Below, piece after piece: positions 52,027 to 61,984 of a stretch of DNA of 64,000 nt. This DNA comes from Eubacterium ruminantium (lineage in GTDB: Bacteria; Bacillota; Clostridia; Lachnospirales; Lachnospiraceae). A model generated the notes under the pieces. It did no database searches. It was given only the letters and a program-made list of their open reading frames with translations, and had not been told where the DNA came from. The translations under genes were made by a program, and so were the position numbers. How positions within the stretch are numbered: the stretch's first letter is position 1; the number at the start of each line of letters is the position of its first letter. The stretch covers positions 248,001 through 312,000 of the forward strand of contig NZ_FUXA01000003.1 of assembly GCF_900167085.1 (NCBI RefSeq). Reading direction: 5' to 3'.

Positions 52027-52728
52027 TTATTCTTCGTTTTTGGTAATGATAACATTTCCTGTCTTAACAATACTCTTCTCAGGTATGAACCCTCTGATAG
52101 GTGAAAGAGGATAAATGTTAGTATTTCTGCCTATTACAGTACCCGGATTAAGAACGCTGTTACATCCGACTTCAACATGATCACCAATCATAGCGCCGAA
52201 CTTCTTAAGTCCTGTCTCAATATGAATATCACTTAAATCGTCATTTCCTTTTACAGTTACAAGAGTCTTATCAGACTTAACATTTGAAGTGATAGAACCC
52301 GCACCCATATGTGATTTATATCCAAGGATTGAATCACCTACATAATTGTAATGAGGAACCTGAACATTATCAAAAAGGATAACATTCTTAAGTTCTGTGG
52401 AATTACCTACTACACAGCCTTTACCGACAAGAGCGTTTCCTCTGATAAATGCACACTGTCTTACTTCTGTATCAGCTCCGATGATCACATTGTCTCCGAA
52501 AAATACACTATCCCATACTTTTGCACTTTTGTGGATCCATACAGAATCACCGCGTTTGATATACTCATCAGGACATGTCTTATCAATCTTCTCACCAAGC
52601 TTCTTAATGAAGGATCCTATCTCCGGAAGTACCTCCCAAGGATAATCGAATTTCTCCATTAATCCCTTTGCTTCTGTATGATCGAGATCATAAAGATTTT
52701 TGATCATAAGTAATTCATGATTTGACAT
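52027..52728 (-). CDS. left-handed beta-helix protein, GlmU-like acyl/nucleotidyl transferase fold
   Basis: The 233-residue protein has an N-terminal helical part with KLGEKIDKTCPDEYI and then hexapeptide repeats: VWIHKSAKVWDS, NVIIGADTEVR, NALVGKGCVVGNS, SHMGAGSITSNVK, GDHVEVGCNSVLNPG and GRNTNIYP. This coil corresponds to the C-terminal domain of UDP-GlcNAc pyrophosphorylases (GlmU); there is no pyrophosphorylase domain, so a full GlmU is excluded. Its substrate is unknown. Ribosome binding site GGGAGGG. It lies between topB and the radical SAM gene. Confidence 0.82.
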   Translation of the reverse strand: MSNHELLMIKNLYDLDHTEAKGLMEKFDYPWEVLPEIGSFIKKLGEKIDKTCPDEYIKRGDSVWIHKSAKVWDSVFFGDNVIIGADTEVRQCAFIRGNALVGKGCVVGNSTELKNVILFDNVQVPHYNYVGDSILGYKSHMGAGSITSNVKSDKTLVTVKGNDDLSDIHIETGLKKFGAMIGDHVEVGCNSVLNPGTVIGRNTNIYPLSPIRGFIPEKSIVKTGNVIITKNEE

Positions 52729-52747
52729 TTGTATACCCTCCCTTTAC

Positions 52748-54826
52748 TTATGCCTTCTTACTTTTGGCCTTTTTCTCTTTAGTATAATATACCGCAACTT
52801 TGTCGAAAATAAATCTCATATTGTTCTGATTATTGATACTCTTCACAAAATTAGTATACTTTCTGACATAGTCGCACATTTTACTGCTATATTCTTCTTC
52901 GGTAATCGTACCGCTTGCAACCATATCCAGACCCTTTTCCCAGCTTGCTGTAAGGTCCGCACGAAGCAGTCCGTTTACTGAATAAAGCACAACATCATTT
53001 ATTATCTCTCCCAAAAATGTAGGTGTAACAACCTGCGTTTTCTTGTTGAGAGCGATATATTTATTATTGATAAGCTTTGTGATTATCGAGTCTCTGGTGG
53101 CTGAAGTTCCTATACCGCTTCCTTTGATCTGAGCACGAAGTTCCTCATCTTCTATAAGCTGTCCTGCATTTTCCATAGCAAGGATAAGCGTACCCGATGT
53201 ATATCTCTTCGGTGCCGATGTCTCACCTTCTTTGATATTGAATCCATTACAGCTAAGAATACTTCCTTTTTTAAGACTCTTTACCATCTCAATGAATTCT
53301 TCACTATTGGCTACCTGACCTGAATCACCGTCTTTATCATTATTCTTGGTTTCATCGGCAGTATTGTCATTTTCACTGCCATTCTTTTCGGTATCATTTT
53401 TCTGACCGAATCTTCTGTCCGCAACTGCAAGATAACCCGGTTTAGAAAGAATCTTCGCACTTGCAAAGAACTTCTCTCCGTTTCTGTCCATTTTAACAGC
53501 AACTTTCTGATACTCTGCAGGTGGAAGGAATATTGATAAAAATCTTCTTACTATAAGATCATATACTCCTTTTTTCACACCATCGAGAGCCGAAAGATTA
53601 CCAAGTCCCTGACCTGTCGGAATTATCGCATAGTGGTCTGTTATCTGCTTATCATTTACATATTTAGACTTGGCTATATTCTTATATCCGCCCTGCGTAA
53701 GGATATGCTGTGCGACATTACCAAGCTGCTCGTAACGACATAAACCGTTGAGATTTTTATCTATCTCTTTAGAAACCGCTGTAGATAAAACTCTTGCATC
53801 GGTTCTCGGATAAGTAACAAGCTTCTTCTCGTATAATTCCTGAACTACACTAAGGGTGTCGGTAGGATTTATCTTGAATATCTTTGAACAGTCATTCTGA
53901 AGCTCCGCAAGGTTATAAAGCATAGGCGGATTCTTCTTTTCCACCTTCTTTTCAACATTTTCAACCAGCATATTTACCGGTTCAGGCTGCGACAGCTCCT
54001 CGACAAGTTTCTCAGCATCCTCTTTGGTTTTGAAACCATTTTCCTTATAGAGTAACGGGCTTTCAAAATATTTACTGCCCTTCTCGGATTTCCATTCTGC
54101 TTCGAAACGAGCATCGTCATTCCCGACATTTGCAAGCACTCTGTAAAATGGTGTAGGAACAAAATTCCTTATCTCTCTTTCCCTTGAAACGATCATACCG
54201 AGAACACAGGTCATTACTCGTCCTACTGCGATAACACATTTATCAAGGCCAAGATACTGCTTTACAACATATGAATATTTAAGCGAAAGAGCTCTTGAGA
54301 AATTAATACCCATAAGGTAATCTTCCTTCGCTCTAAGATATGCTGCCGTGCTGAGATTATCATATTCTGACAAAGGCTTTGCTTCTCTTATACCTCTAAG
54401 GATTTCTTCCTCAGTCTGAGAATCAATCCAGACTCTTCTCTTATCTTTGGCATCGCTGACATTCGCCTGCATATCCACAAGTCTGTATATATACTCTCCT
54501 TCACGTCCGGAGTCGGTACATACATAAATAGTATCTACATCGTCTCTGTTTAACAGTTTGCTGACTATATCAAATTGTTTTTTAACTGATGGTATAACAT
54601 CATATTTATAGGTTTCCGGAATAAATGGTATCGTTTCCATCGACCATCTTTTCAAATTTATATCATACGCTTCCGGATAACTCATGCTCACAAGATGACC
54701 CACACACCATGTAACTATATGTTCATCATCTTCTATATATCCGTTGGACGTACGGCCTTTGACTCCCAGAGCCTTTGCAAATTCCTGTGCAACGCTGGGC
54801 TTCTCGGCTATAAACAGCTTCTTCAA
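52748..54826 (-). CDS. topB: DNA topoisomerase III
   Basis: The 692-residue type IA topoisomerase has the TOPRIM site TIYVCTDSGREGEYIYR (acidic Asp105 and Glu109), and the catalytic Tyr339 in LVTYPRTDARVLS. Its start MKKLFIAEKPSVAQEFAKALG matches the family. It has an acidic Asn/Asp-rich linker near 478-515. The start codon is TTG at 54826; a TGA lies 11 codons upstream in frame and no ATG fits, while the nearest AAGGAG is about 14 bases away, so translation is probably modest. Confidence 0.92.
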   Translation of the reverse strand: MKKLFIAEKPSVAQEFAKALGVKGRTSNGYIEDDEHIVTWCVGHLVSMSYPEAYDINLKRWSMETIPFIPETYKYDVIPSVKKQFDIVSKLLNRDDVDTIYVCTDSGREGEYIYRLVDMQANVSDAKDKRRVWIDSQTEEEILRGIREAKPLSEYDNLSTAAYLRAKEDYLMGINFSRALSLKYSYVVKQYLGLDKCVIAVGRVMTCVLGMIVSREREIRNFVPTPFYRVLANVGNDDARFEAEWKSEKGSKYFESPLLYKENGFKTKEDAEKLVEELSQPEPVNMLVENVEKKVEKKNPPMLYNLAELQNDCSKIFKINPTDTLSVVQELYEKKLVTYPRTDARVLSTAVSKEIDKNLNGLCRYEQLGNVAQHILTQGGYKNIAKSKYVNDKQITDHYAIIPTGQGLGNLSALDGVKKGVYDLIVRRFLSIFLPPAEYQKVAVKMDRNGEKFFASAKILSKPGYLAVADRRFGQKNDTEKNGSENDNTADETKNNDKDGDSGQVANSEEFIEMVKSLKKGSILSCNGFNIKEGETSAPKRYTSGTLILAMENAGQLIEDEELRAQIKGSGIGTSATRDSIITKLINNKYIALNKKTQVVTPTFLGEIINDVVLYSVNGLLRADLTASWEKGLDMVASGTITEEEYSSKMCDYVRKYTNFVKSINNQNNMRFIFDKVAVYYTKEKKAKSKKA

Positions 54827-54871
54827 AATACTAAATGTATTCTCCTTTCATGCTACCATTATCCATAACAT

Positions 54872-54913
54872 AAAAATATGTGTCACAGGCATAACAATTC
54901 GTCCTCTGACACA
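54872..54913 (-). terminator. probable terminator after the nitroreductase gene
   Basis: Minus-strand hairpin with arms TGTGTCAGAGG and CCTGTGACACA (one or two mismatches) followed by TATTTTTA. It lies 33 bases past the nitroreductase stop and upstream of topB. Confidence 0.55.
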
Positions 54914-54945
54914 TATTCTCAAAATCATTTTGATCTATAGACAGT

Positions 54946-55488
54946 CTATCTATAGCTAAGTATCTCTTCAACTGATTTACGTGGAACAGGAGGAAGCTCT
55001 TTATCAGAATATCCGACAGGTATAAGTGCTGAAACGTTCTGATCTTCAGGAAGACCAATGATCTCAGCTACTTTAGCATCATCAAATATACCAAGGATAA
55101 CACTTCCTACGCCTTCTTCATGAGCCGCAAGACAAAATGTCTGAGCTGCGATACCTGCATCAAACATCTCCCATCCCTGACCTTTGGCTGTTGTAAATGA
55201 ACCATCTCTCTCATAACCGCTTCTCTTAGCAACTGATGCAAGTATTACAAGACTTGCTGATGCTTTAATGATCTCTGTATTATGAGCAAATCCAAGAACT
55301 GCTTCTTCAGCAATCTTGTTCTTAACTGCTTCATCTTCAACAACAATATATCTTGCTGTCTGTGTATTCTTCCATGAAGGTGCCATCCTTGCACTATCAA
55401 TGATCTTCTCCATTGTCTCATGGCTGACCTTCTTGTCAGTATAACTTCTTACGCTTCTTCTCTCTTTGATAGCTTCTTTTAATTCCAT
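54946..55488 (-). CDS. nitroreductase-family FMN oxidoreductase
   Basis: The 180-residue protein starts MELKEAIKERRSVRSYTDK, the typical FMN/NAD(P)H flavin-reductase start, and has RMAPSWKNTQTARYIVVED and GVGSVILGIFDD with FMN contacts. It reduces nitro or quinone compounds. I chose the ATG at 55488 (GGAGGG 5 bases upstream); the ATG at 55521 lacks one. It follows the VWA operon downstream end by about 120 bases. Confidence 0.93.
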   Translation of the reverse strand: MELKEAIKERRSVRSYTDKKVSHETMEKIIDSARMAPSWKNTQTARYIVVEDEAVKNKIAEEAVLGFAHNTEIIKASASLVILASVAKRSGYERDGSFTTAKGQGWEMFDAGIAAQTFCLAAHEEGVGSVILGIFDDAKVAEIIGLPEDQNVSALIPVGYSDKELPPVPRKSVEEILSYR

Positions 55489-55613
55489 CGTTACCCTCCA
55501 TTTATAACCATTCCGTAACAAAAAATTGTCTCATCGGTACTACATAAATCCACTTAACAGTAGCATTCATATACTATCATAAAATGAAGGATTCTTCAAC
55601 AAAATAGCGATAA

Positions 55614-58600
55614 CTATTGCATATTTCTGTCATTCTTTTTCTTGAGAAGTTCTGACATATCAAGACCCGTTGTCTGAGTCTTAACATCCTTTTCTTTCTT
55701 AGCTTTTTTAACTTTCTTAGAATTTACTGCACCTGCTGCATTTCCGGAAGGAGCTTGTGCTTCCTGTTTTCCGTCCACAGTATTTGCTGCATTTCCGCCT
55801 GCTCCTGTACCGGCCACCGCTCCTGCTGCATTAGCCGCTGCATTTGATGCGATTTCTGCCTCAACAGAATTAACTTTAGTTTTGACTTTCTTCTTTTTCT
55901 TAAGAGGGAAGTACATAAATCCAAATTTTCTAAGTGTTACATCTGCGGTAAAAAGAAGTAATGAAAGTAAAACTATGATCCATGTAAGATCAAGTCTGTC
56001 TCTATGCTTTTTATTCATAGATTTCCAGATATTATCATTCATTGTTATATTCTTACCGTACTTCTCGATATAATCAGTAAAATTCCTGTTACTTATATCA
56101 TATCTGTATTCCTTCGGATACTGAAGTACTGCAGCCGAGAGAACGGAATTCACTATCTTTCCGTCATCTTTTCTTACCACATTGAGATTATATATACCCT
56201 GAGTATCTTCAGGAAGTACAGCCTGATATACTCCCGGTTCAATCATCTGGAAAGTAATATCACCTGTTTTATCCTCACCTCCGGTATATCCTCCGGAAAT
56301 CTCCGTCTTATCATTAAAATCATTTGTGGTATAAGTAACTACTATTTTTCCGTCTTCTTCATGACTTTCCACCTTATCATTAAGGCTCATGCTGTCATTT
56401 ATAGAAAAATCAACAATTCGCTTCCACAGCGCTGCGTAATCGGATTCGCCCTCAAGATTTGAAGACCATTTTCCGCTGACATCTGTATTCCATGCTATGG
56501 TCTTACCAAGTCCATACTGCCAGCAACTGAGTATAGGATCATCCTGATCACTGACAGCCAGCACTGTAGCCATATCTTTCGGTGTCGCTGCAATATAACC
56601 AAGTATACTCGGCCAACCACTACTGAACAGTCCCTTTGTTATAGCATGGGATGGCGATACATCAAGTCTGAAATCACCATTCTGTATATAACTGTTCATA
56701 CTGAGATATACTTCCTGAGTAAATATTCTCGGAATATCCTTGGCAGATGTTGAGTTATAATATCTACCTCCGCACTTTGCCGCAAGTTCACTCAGAAGCA
56801 TGATATCTGCACTATTTCCGATTGCGATAGTTGAAAGTGTGATATTGTTATCGTTTACATCCTGGATAACATCGTCATAATTAGCACCTTCACCCATACC
56901 GTCTGTAAGAAGAAGTATATGTTTTACCTTACAATTAAGTCCGATAGCTTCATTTACAGCATCTCTGACTGCAGGATGTATTGTTGTTCCGCCTCCGAGG
57001 CCGATATTCTTAATCCCCTGTACTATTGACTCTTTCTCACTTACTCTGGTTATCGGAACATCCCATGTGAATTTATCATCGAAGCTTACAACACCGACAT
57101 AGTCCGATGGAGAAAGAGAATCAACAGCAACTATAGCAGCATTCTTAGCTACTTCAAGGTTATCTACGCCTCCCATATTTCCGCCCATACTTCCTGAGCG
57201 GTCGATAACCATGATAACCGCGGTTTCGGGATATTCAACCATTCCGCGCATGTTCATGTTAACCGGAAGGATCTTCTCAAGAACAGTTTCCTTATATCCA
57301 CCAAGCATAAAGCTGTTCTCACCACCACAGCAGATAAAGCCGTGACCATAATCTTTTACGTAGCTTTCTATATTTGCAAGGAACCCTTCAGGCAGATCAT
57401 TCTTAAATACGTTATCGAAAATAATACTTTCATAAGCAAGAAGCTCATTGATATTGTCAGGCGCAGTAGACGCTGAAACTGTTTCATAATTCACACCTGC
57501 TGCCTTAAGAACGCTTTCAAATGCATCGTCATGTGTATTTCCACCGATAACAACAAGTACAGGGGCTTCATCGCCCACAGCAGTAAATAGATTAAATACA
57601 TTATTGTCAAGATTTTCATCACCCTTGGCATTTACCGTAATCTTATACTTACCTGTTGATTCTTCATCAACCGCACTCTTGAATGTATATCTGTTATTTC
57701 CTTTAACAAGCTGAATATCTGCCTTCTGTTTATTTCCGTTATCATCTTCAAGGAATACTTCTGCTTCTGTATCATAATTACTCATGATATTGACATTAAC
57801 ACTGAAAGTTTCATTCCAGCTTACTTTTTCCGGAAGAGTAGCATTTTCAATATATACATCATCTTGCTCTTCTTTCTCAAAAATGATGCCGTATAGTTCG
57901 ACCTCTCCGCCAACTACGGCTGAGGCTGTATTCATTATATTACCTTCCGTTTCCTTACCGTCCGTAAGAATAACAATCCTTCCGGAACTCTCAGGAGGGA
58001 TCATAGAAAGTCCTCGGCTTACCGCCTCTTCAATATTCGTTGACTGCGTATCAACCTCTGTCATGACACCGGCATATGACTTATCCTTTGTCACGAACTG
58101 GTCGATTATCGATTCGTCTCCGAAGGCAACAACACCGAATCGGTCTTTCCCGCTCATCTTCTTTACTTCTTTGGAAATATATTTATTGATTTCCTCAACA
58201 TTATCTTTATTACTTTCCGATACATCTACAACAAATATTGTTGTCTGCTTAACAGCTTTAACAGGAATACTTATGTGAAGCTGTGACAGGATGAGAAGCG
58301 CTGCCATTGCTCCGCGAAGGATGTAATAAAACTTTCCTTTGTATCTCATCTCCTTAACATAAATGATCATCTCAAGGAGTAAGAGGATTATTGCAGCTAT
58401 TACAAGCAGTCCGCTGATATTCCTTTTTGCGAAAGAATTCTTATACTCTCCCGTACTGACCGTTCCCTCTGAAACAGCTCGTCCATCTGCTTCTGAACCA
58501 GGAAATCTTACAACATAACTTTCTGTATCTTTACCTGCAGTAATATCAAATACACCGCTTTCTGTAAGTTTTGTTGATAAAACTGCAGCATCATAATCAG

Positions 58601-60158
58601 CTGACGGATTAACAAGAAGAACATCTCCTGCTGTATATGTATTTTTTACAAGAATACCCGAATCAGAAAGATAATTCATTGAGTTTGCAATGAATATCGG
58701 AAATTCTGCATTAAGCGGGAAATCAGTTTCCCTTATATCAAAACCAAGAACTATATATCTTATTCCATCATGCTCACCGAAATATCCTACAGATTCACCG
58801 TTGTAATCCATAAAACTTTCAGCCCATTCAGGAACCTTAAGAACCGCTGCTTCATTTACACCCAGATTAAAATTGGAAAGTCCGTTTGTAAGCGCAGTCG
58901 TCTTTGAATCAATATAAACTCCCTCAAGTTTCTTCTCGATACGCGCTGAATCTTCAGGTATACCAAACTCCATGATACCTGTAACATTCTCGCCTTGTTC
59001 TGCCTTCTTGGCAGGATCAAAATTATCTTTAAACCCGCTGTCATAGATAATGATACCGGCATTCTTCTCTTTGATCACAGTTTCATCGGTAGAAACAATC
59101 AGCGGTTTCTTTGTAACTGCCTCAAAAGCCTTTTCTATAAAGATATTACCCTGTCCGATAAGAACACCTGACATAGTATTCTTTTTATCTTTAACAACGT
59201 ATGTCTCATTATCTTTTTCTAAGCTGTCTTCTCCGCCATTTGAAAATGTGATGTCGGAGATTTCAATATGCATTTTATTGCCGTTCCAGCTTACATCATT
59301 AAATATAGCTGTTGCTGAAATGCCGCCTTCACAGCTAAGAATCTGCACGCCGCAAACTGTTCCGTCCTCATCATAAAGAGTAACTTCAAAGCTTGCCTGT
59401 GAATCACTGTAGTTGATTATCCTACCAGCAAAATCATAAAGAGGATTTTCCACGGTTGATTTGTCTGAATTGGCAAATGTAAGCATCTGTGCTGAAAGAT
59501 TGCTTGAGCCTCCGCCGTATACTTTTACATCGGCCCCAAGATTACTTACATATTCTCCGGCAGTCTCTGCTCCGCTTCCGTCTGTAAAAATGATTACATG
59601 GAGAAGATCGTCTCCACCGGTTTCTCTCATTGTCTTTACAACTTCATAAGCAGAAGTAAGATTCGACGCTTCATCTGTACATTTTAATCCTTTAAGGATT
59701 TCTTTTACTTTTGTCCTGTTCCTAGAATTTGATATTTTGATATCTACATTTCCGCCACAGGAAATAACGGTAAATGATGCCCCATCCGAATCATCAACAA
59801 GATTTACAGCTTCATCCACCGCCTTTTCAAATCTTGTCTTATCACCGTCCTTATGCTGCATTCCGGCACTTGTATCCATCAGAATAAGAATATTACTTCC
59901 GTTCTTATACTTCGAACGAACACGTGGACCCATAAGTGAAAGAATAAGCATGGCAATAATCAAAAGCTGAAGCAGCAGTAACAGGTCTCTTACAAAACGT
60001 GACCTCTTAGTCCTGCTCTGTGTTCTTTCAAAAATCTGCTTCCACAAAAGGTTTGAGGATATCTTGGTATCCTTTCCTCTTGGTCTAAGAAAATATAAAA
60101 TTATTAAATAAGGCACAAGGACCAAAAGTCCAAGTGGCAATAAAGTACTAAATGTCAT
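55614..60158 (-). CDS. 1514-residue membrane protein with three VWA domains
   Basis: The architecture, from the sequence: BatA-like N-terminus with helices at 7-24 and 58-77; VWA1 (about 90-215, altered MIDAS DTSAG at 95-99); an extracytoplasmic region; helices at 583-601 and 613-629; VWA2 (about 640-760, intact MIDAS DVSES at 645-649 and Asp733); a glutamine-amidotransferase-like fold (about 866-966, CCGGENSF); VWA3 (about 980-1150, intact MIDAS DRSGS at 986-990, GGGTT 1055-1059, Asp1086); a region rich in Gly/Asp; helix 1391-1407; an Ala-rich, Lys-rich tail. VWA domains bind metal and protein partners. It overlaps the DUF58 gene by 11 bases. Ligand or adhesive role unknown; it is much larger than ordinary BatA/BatB proteins. 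Confidence 0.85.
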   Translation of the reverse strand: MTFSTLLPLGLLVLVPYLIILYFLRPRGKDTKISSNLLWKQIFERTQSRTKRSRFVRDLLLLLQLLIIAMLILSLMGPRVRSKYKNGSNILILMDTSAGMQHKDGDKTRFEKAVDEAVNLVDDSDGASFTVISCGGNVDIKISNSRNRTKVKEILKGLKCTDEASNLTSAYEVVKTMRETGGDDLLHVIIFTDGSGAETAGEYVSNLGADVKVYGGGSSNLSAQMLTFANSDKSTVENPLYDFAGRIINYSDSQASFEVTLYDEDGTVCGVQILSCEGGISATAIFNDVSWNGNKMHIEISDITFSNGGEDSLEKDNETYVVKDKKNTMSGVLIGQGNIFIEKAFEAVTKKPLIVSTDETVIKEKNAGIIIYDSGFKDNFDPAKKAEQGENVTGIMEFGIPEDSARIEKKLEGVYIDSKTTALTNGLSNFNLGVNEAAVLKVPEWAESFMDYNGESVGYFGEHDGIRYIVLGFDIRETDFPLNAEFPIFIANSMNYLSDSGILVKNTYTAGDVLLVNPSADYDAAVLSTKLTESGVFDITAGKDTESYVVRFPGSEADGRAVSEGTVSTGEYKNSFAKRNISGLLVIAAIILLLLEMIIYVKEMRYKGKFYYILRGAMAALLILSQLHISIPVKAVKQTTIFVVDVSESNKDNVEEINKYISKEVKKMSGKDRFGVVAFGDESIIDQFVTKDKSYAGVMTEVDTQSTNIEEAVSRGLSMIPPESSGRIVILTDGKETEGNIMNTASAVVGGEVELYGIIFEKEEQDDVYIENATLPEKVSWNETFSVNVNIMSNYDTEAEVFLEDDNGNKQKADIQLVKGNNRYTFKSAVDEESTGKYKITVNAKGDENLDNNVFNLFTAVGDEAPVLVVIGGNTHDDAFESVLKAAGVNYETVSASTAPDNINELLAYESIIFDNVFKNDLPEGFLANIESYVKDYGHGFICCGGENSFMLGGYKETVLEKILPVNMNMRGMVEYPETAVIMVIDRSGSMGGNMGGVDNLEVAKNAAIVAVDSLSPSDYVGVVSFDDKFTWDVPITRVSEKESIVQGIKNIGLGGGTTIHPAVRDAVNEAIGLNCKVKHILLLTDGMGEGANYDDVIQDVNDNNITLSTIAIGNSADIMLLSELAAKCGGRYYNSTSAKDIPRIFTQEVYLSMNSYIQNGDFRLDVSPSHAITKGLFSSGWPSILGYIAATPKDMATVLAVSDQDDPILSCWQYGLGKTIAWNTDVSGKWSSNLEGESDYAALWKRIVDFSINDSMSLNDKVESHEEDGKIVVTYTTNDFNDKTEISGGYTGGEDKTGDITFQMIEPGVYQAVLPEDTQGIYNLNVVRKDDGKIVNSVLSAAVLQYPKEYRYDISNRNFTDYIEKYGKNITMNDNIWKSMNKKHRDRLDLTWIIVLLSLLLFTADVTLRKFGFMYFPLKKKKKVKTKVNSVEAEIASNAAANAAGAVAGTGAGGNAANTVDGKQEAQAPSGNAAGAVNSKKVKKAKKEKDVKTQTTGLDMSELLKKKNDRNMQ

Positions 60159-61035
60159 AGATTTCTCTCAAGTCCTCAAATAATATTCTATCCATACTTT
60201 CATTTGTAAATACTTTTATATATGAAGCATGGTATTTCCTGGCTGTTCTTTCAAAGGATTTACAAAAATCTTCAAAACCTGTTTTGTATTCATCTATGGT
60301 CTTACTGTCCATAGTTACACGAATTCTGCTGGAATTATCTTCCATATCAATAAGATTATGTGTTCCCATAAGCTCCGGATTTTTCTCCGTCTTATCAAGT
60401 ACATGAACGAATACAGCCTGTTGTTTGTTGTATTCAAGCAGTTTGAATATCTTCTCAAGATTGGATGTTCTGTTCTCTCCAATAACAAGTCTTTCATCCA
60501 TAAAATCAGAAATGATTATAGTAACACCACTTCCTGAACGCTTCATCTTTCGAAGCGTCATATATATATCCGTATCACCCTCAAACTGACATGTATCGAG
60601 ATAGTCTCCGACTCTTGGAAATACTCTTATGCCGCCATTTAAAGAAAGAGGCTTATCGATACGCTGAAGGTCATATATCCTTACATGATCACTTCCCGAA
60701 AGTACGATATAACTCAGTGCCGATGCTATCTCCTTTGCCACTTCGGATTTTATAGGATCGCCATAATCCATGGATGCACTTGTATCAAGAAGGATGCTTA
60801 TACTGCTCTCCCTCTCTTCAACATATTCCTTGATGAACAATCTTTCTGTTCTTCCGTAGGCATTCCAGTCAATCCTTCTTATATCATCTCCCGGCATATA
60901 TTCCCTGAAATCAGAGAATTCGGCAGATGAACCTTTGGCCGTGGATTTTCTTGCACCCTGCATTATATTTGTACTTTTCTTTTTGACAGCAATCTTAAAT
61001 CTATTTAATTTCTCATAATAATTTCTGTCTTTCAT
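60148..61035 (-). CDS. DUF58 VWA-like protein
   Basis: The 295-residue protein has the DUF58 signature EYMPGDDIRRIDWNAYGRTERLFIKEY (broken here as DIRRIDWNAY at 51-60) followed by a VWA-like domain with the MIDAS-type motif DTSAS (84-88) and a later conserved IIISDFMDE. DUF58 proteins work with MoxR ATPases in a widespread but poorly understood membrane or envelope module. No N-terminal membrane anchor is present here. It follows MoxR by 6 bases and overlaps the giant VWA gene. Confidence 0.92.
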   Translation of the reverse strand: MKDRNYYEKLNRFKIAVKKKSTNIMQGARKSTAKGSSAEFSDFREYMPGDDIRRIDWNAYGRTERLFIKEYVEERESSISILLDTSASMDYGDPIKSEVAKEIASALSYIVLSGSDHVRIYDLQRIDKPLSLNGGIRVFPRVGDYLDTCQFEGDTDIYMTLRKMKRSGSGVTIIISDFMDERLVIGENRTSNLEKIFKLLEYNKQQAVFVHVLDKTEKNPELMGTHNLIDMEDNSSRIRVTMDSKTIDEYKTGFEDFCKSFERTARKYHASYIKVFTNESMDRILFEDLREIYDI

Positions 61036-61041
61036 AAAAGA

Positions 61042-61983
61042 TTAACCAAGCTTTCCGTTAAGTATAGATTTTATAACATCATCTTCCTTAATTCCTTCTG
61101 ATACAGCATCAAAGCTGAGGATCAGTCTGTGTCTAAGTGCCGGATATGCAACATATTCAACATCTTCAAATGAAACATTATATCTGCCTTCCATAAATGC
61201 TCTGGCTCTTGCACCTCTTATGATGGCCTGAGCAGCTCTTGGGCTGACACCTTCACGGATATATTTGTTGGTTGCATGTGTCTCCATGATTATATCCATA
61301 ATTCTGTCGAGAACAGCATCTGCAATAGGTACAGTCTTAACTGCTTCTCTGATCATCAGAAGTTCTTCTCTGTTGGTAACATTAGTTGCTTCAGCTGTAA
61401 ATCCGCCTTCTGTAAGTCCTACAATTCCTTTAAGTTCTTCCTTAGTTGGAAATGGAATAAGGATCTTGAACATAAATCTATCCAGCTGAGCTTCAGGAAG
61501 AGGATATGTTCCTTCCTGCTCAATAGGGTTCTCTGTAGCCATAACGAAGAATGGTTCATCAATCATATAGCTTGTATTTCCCACAGTAACAGTATGTTCC
61601 TGCATTGCCTCAAGAAGTGCCGACTGTGTCTTTGGAGTGGCACGGTTAATCTCGTCGGCAAGGATAAGATTTGCGAAGATCGGACCCGGTTCAAACTTGA
61701 ATGAGTTTCCGCTATCGCTATGCTCTATGATATTTGTACCTGTAATATCTCCCGGCATAAGATCGGGAGTAAACTGAATTCTCTTAAAAGGAAGTCCGAT
61801 AACCTTACTTATAGTATTTACGAGTCTTGTTTTTCCAAGTCCCGGCATACCTTCAAGAAGAACATTTCCACCTGTAACAAGTGAAAGAAGAGCTGTTCTT
61901 ACAGTATCCTTCTGACCAATGATCTCCTTACCTATCTCTGCTTCACACTGTATAAACTTCTGCTGTAAATAATTGATATCCAT
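61042..61983 (-). CDS. MoxR-family AAA+ ATPase
   Basis: The 313-residue AAA+ protein has Walker A GMPGLGKT (45-52), Walker B LILADEINR (107-115), sensor 1 in MATENPIEQEGTYPL and the MoxR sensor-2 part GVSPRAAQAIIRGARA. MoxR ATPases act as chaperones that fit metal cofactors or modify VWA and DUF58 proteins. I chose the ATG at 61983 because GGAGGAG stands 4 bases upstream; the open frame to 62007 would overlap the repeat-protein gene. It belongs to the same operon as the repeat protein, DUF58 and triple-VWA genes. Confidence 0.94.
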   Translation of the reverse strand: MDINYLQQKFIQCEAEIGKEIIGQKDTVRTALLSLVTGGNVLLEGMPGLGKTRLVNTISKVIGLPFKRIQFTPDLMPGDITGTNIIEHSDSGNSFKFEPGPIFANLILADEINRATPKTQSALLEAMQEHTVTVGNTSYMIDEPFFVMATENPIEQEGTYPLPEAQLDRFMFKILIPFPTKEELKGIVGLTEGGFTAEATNVTNREELLMIREAVKTVPIADAVLDRIMDIIMETHATNKYIREGVSPRAAQAIIRGARARAFMEGRYNVSFEDVEYVAYPALRHRLILSFDAVSEGIKEDDVIKSILNGKLG

Positions 61984-61984
61984 T

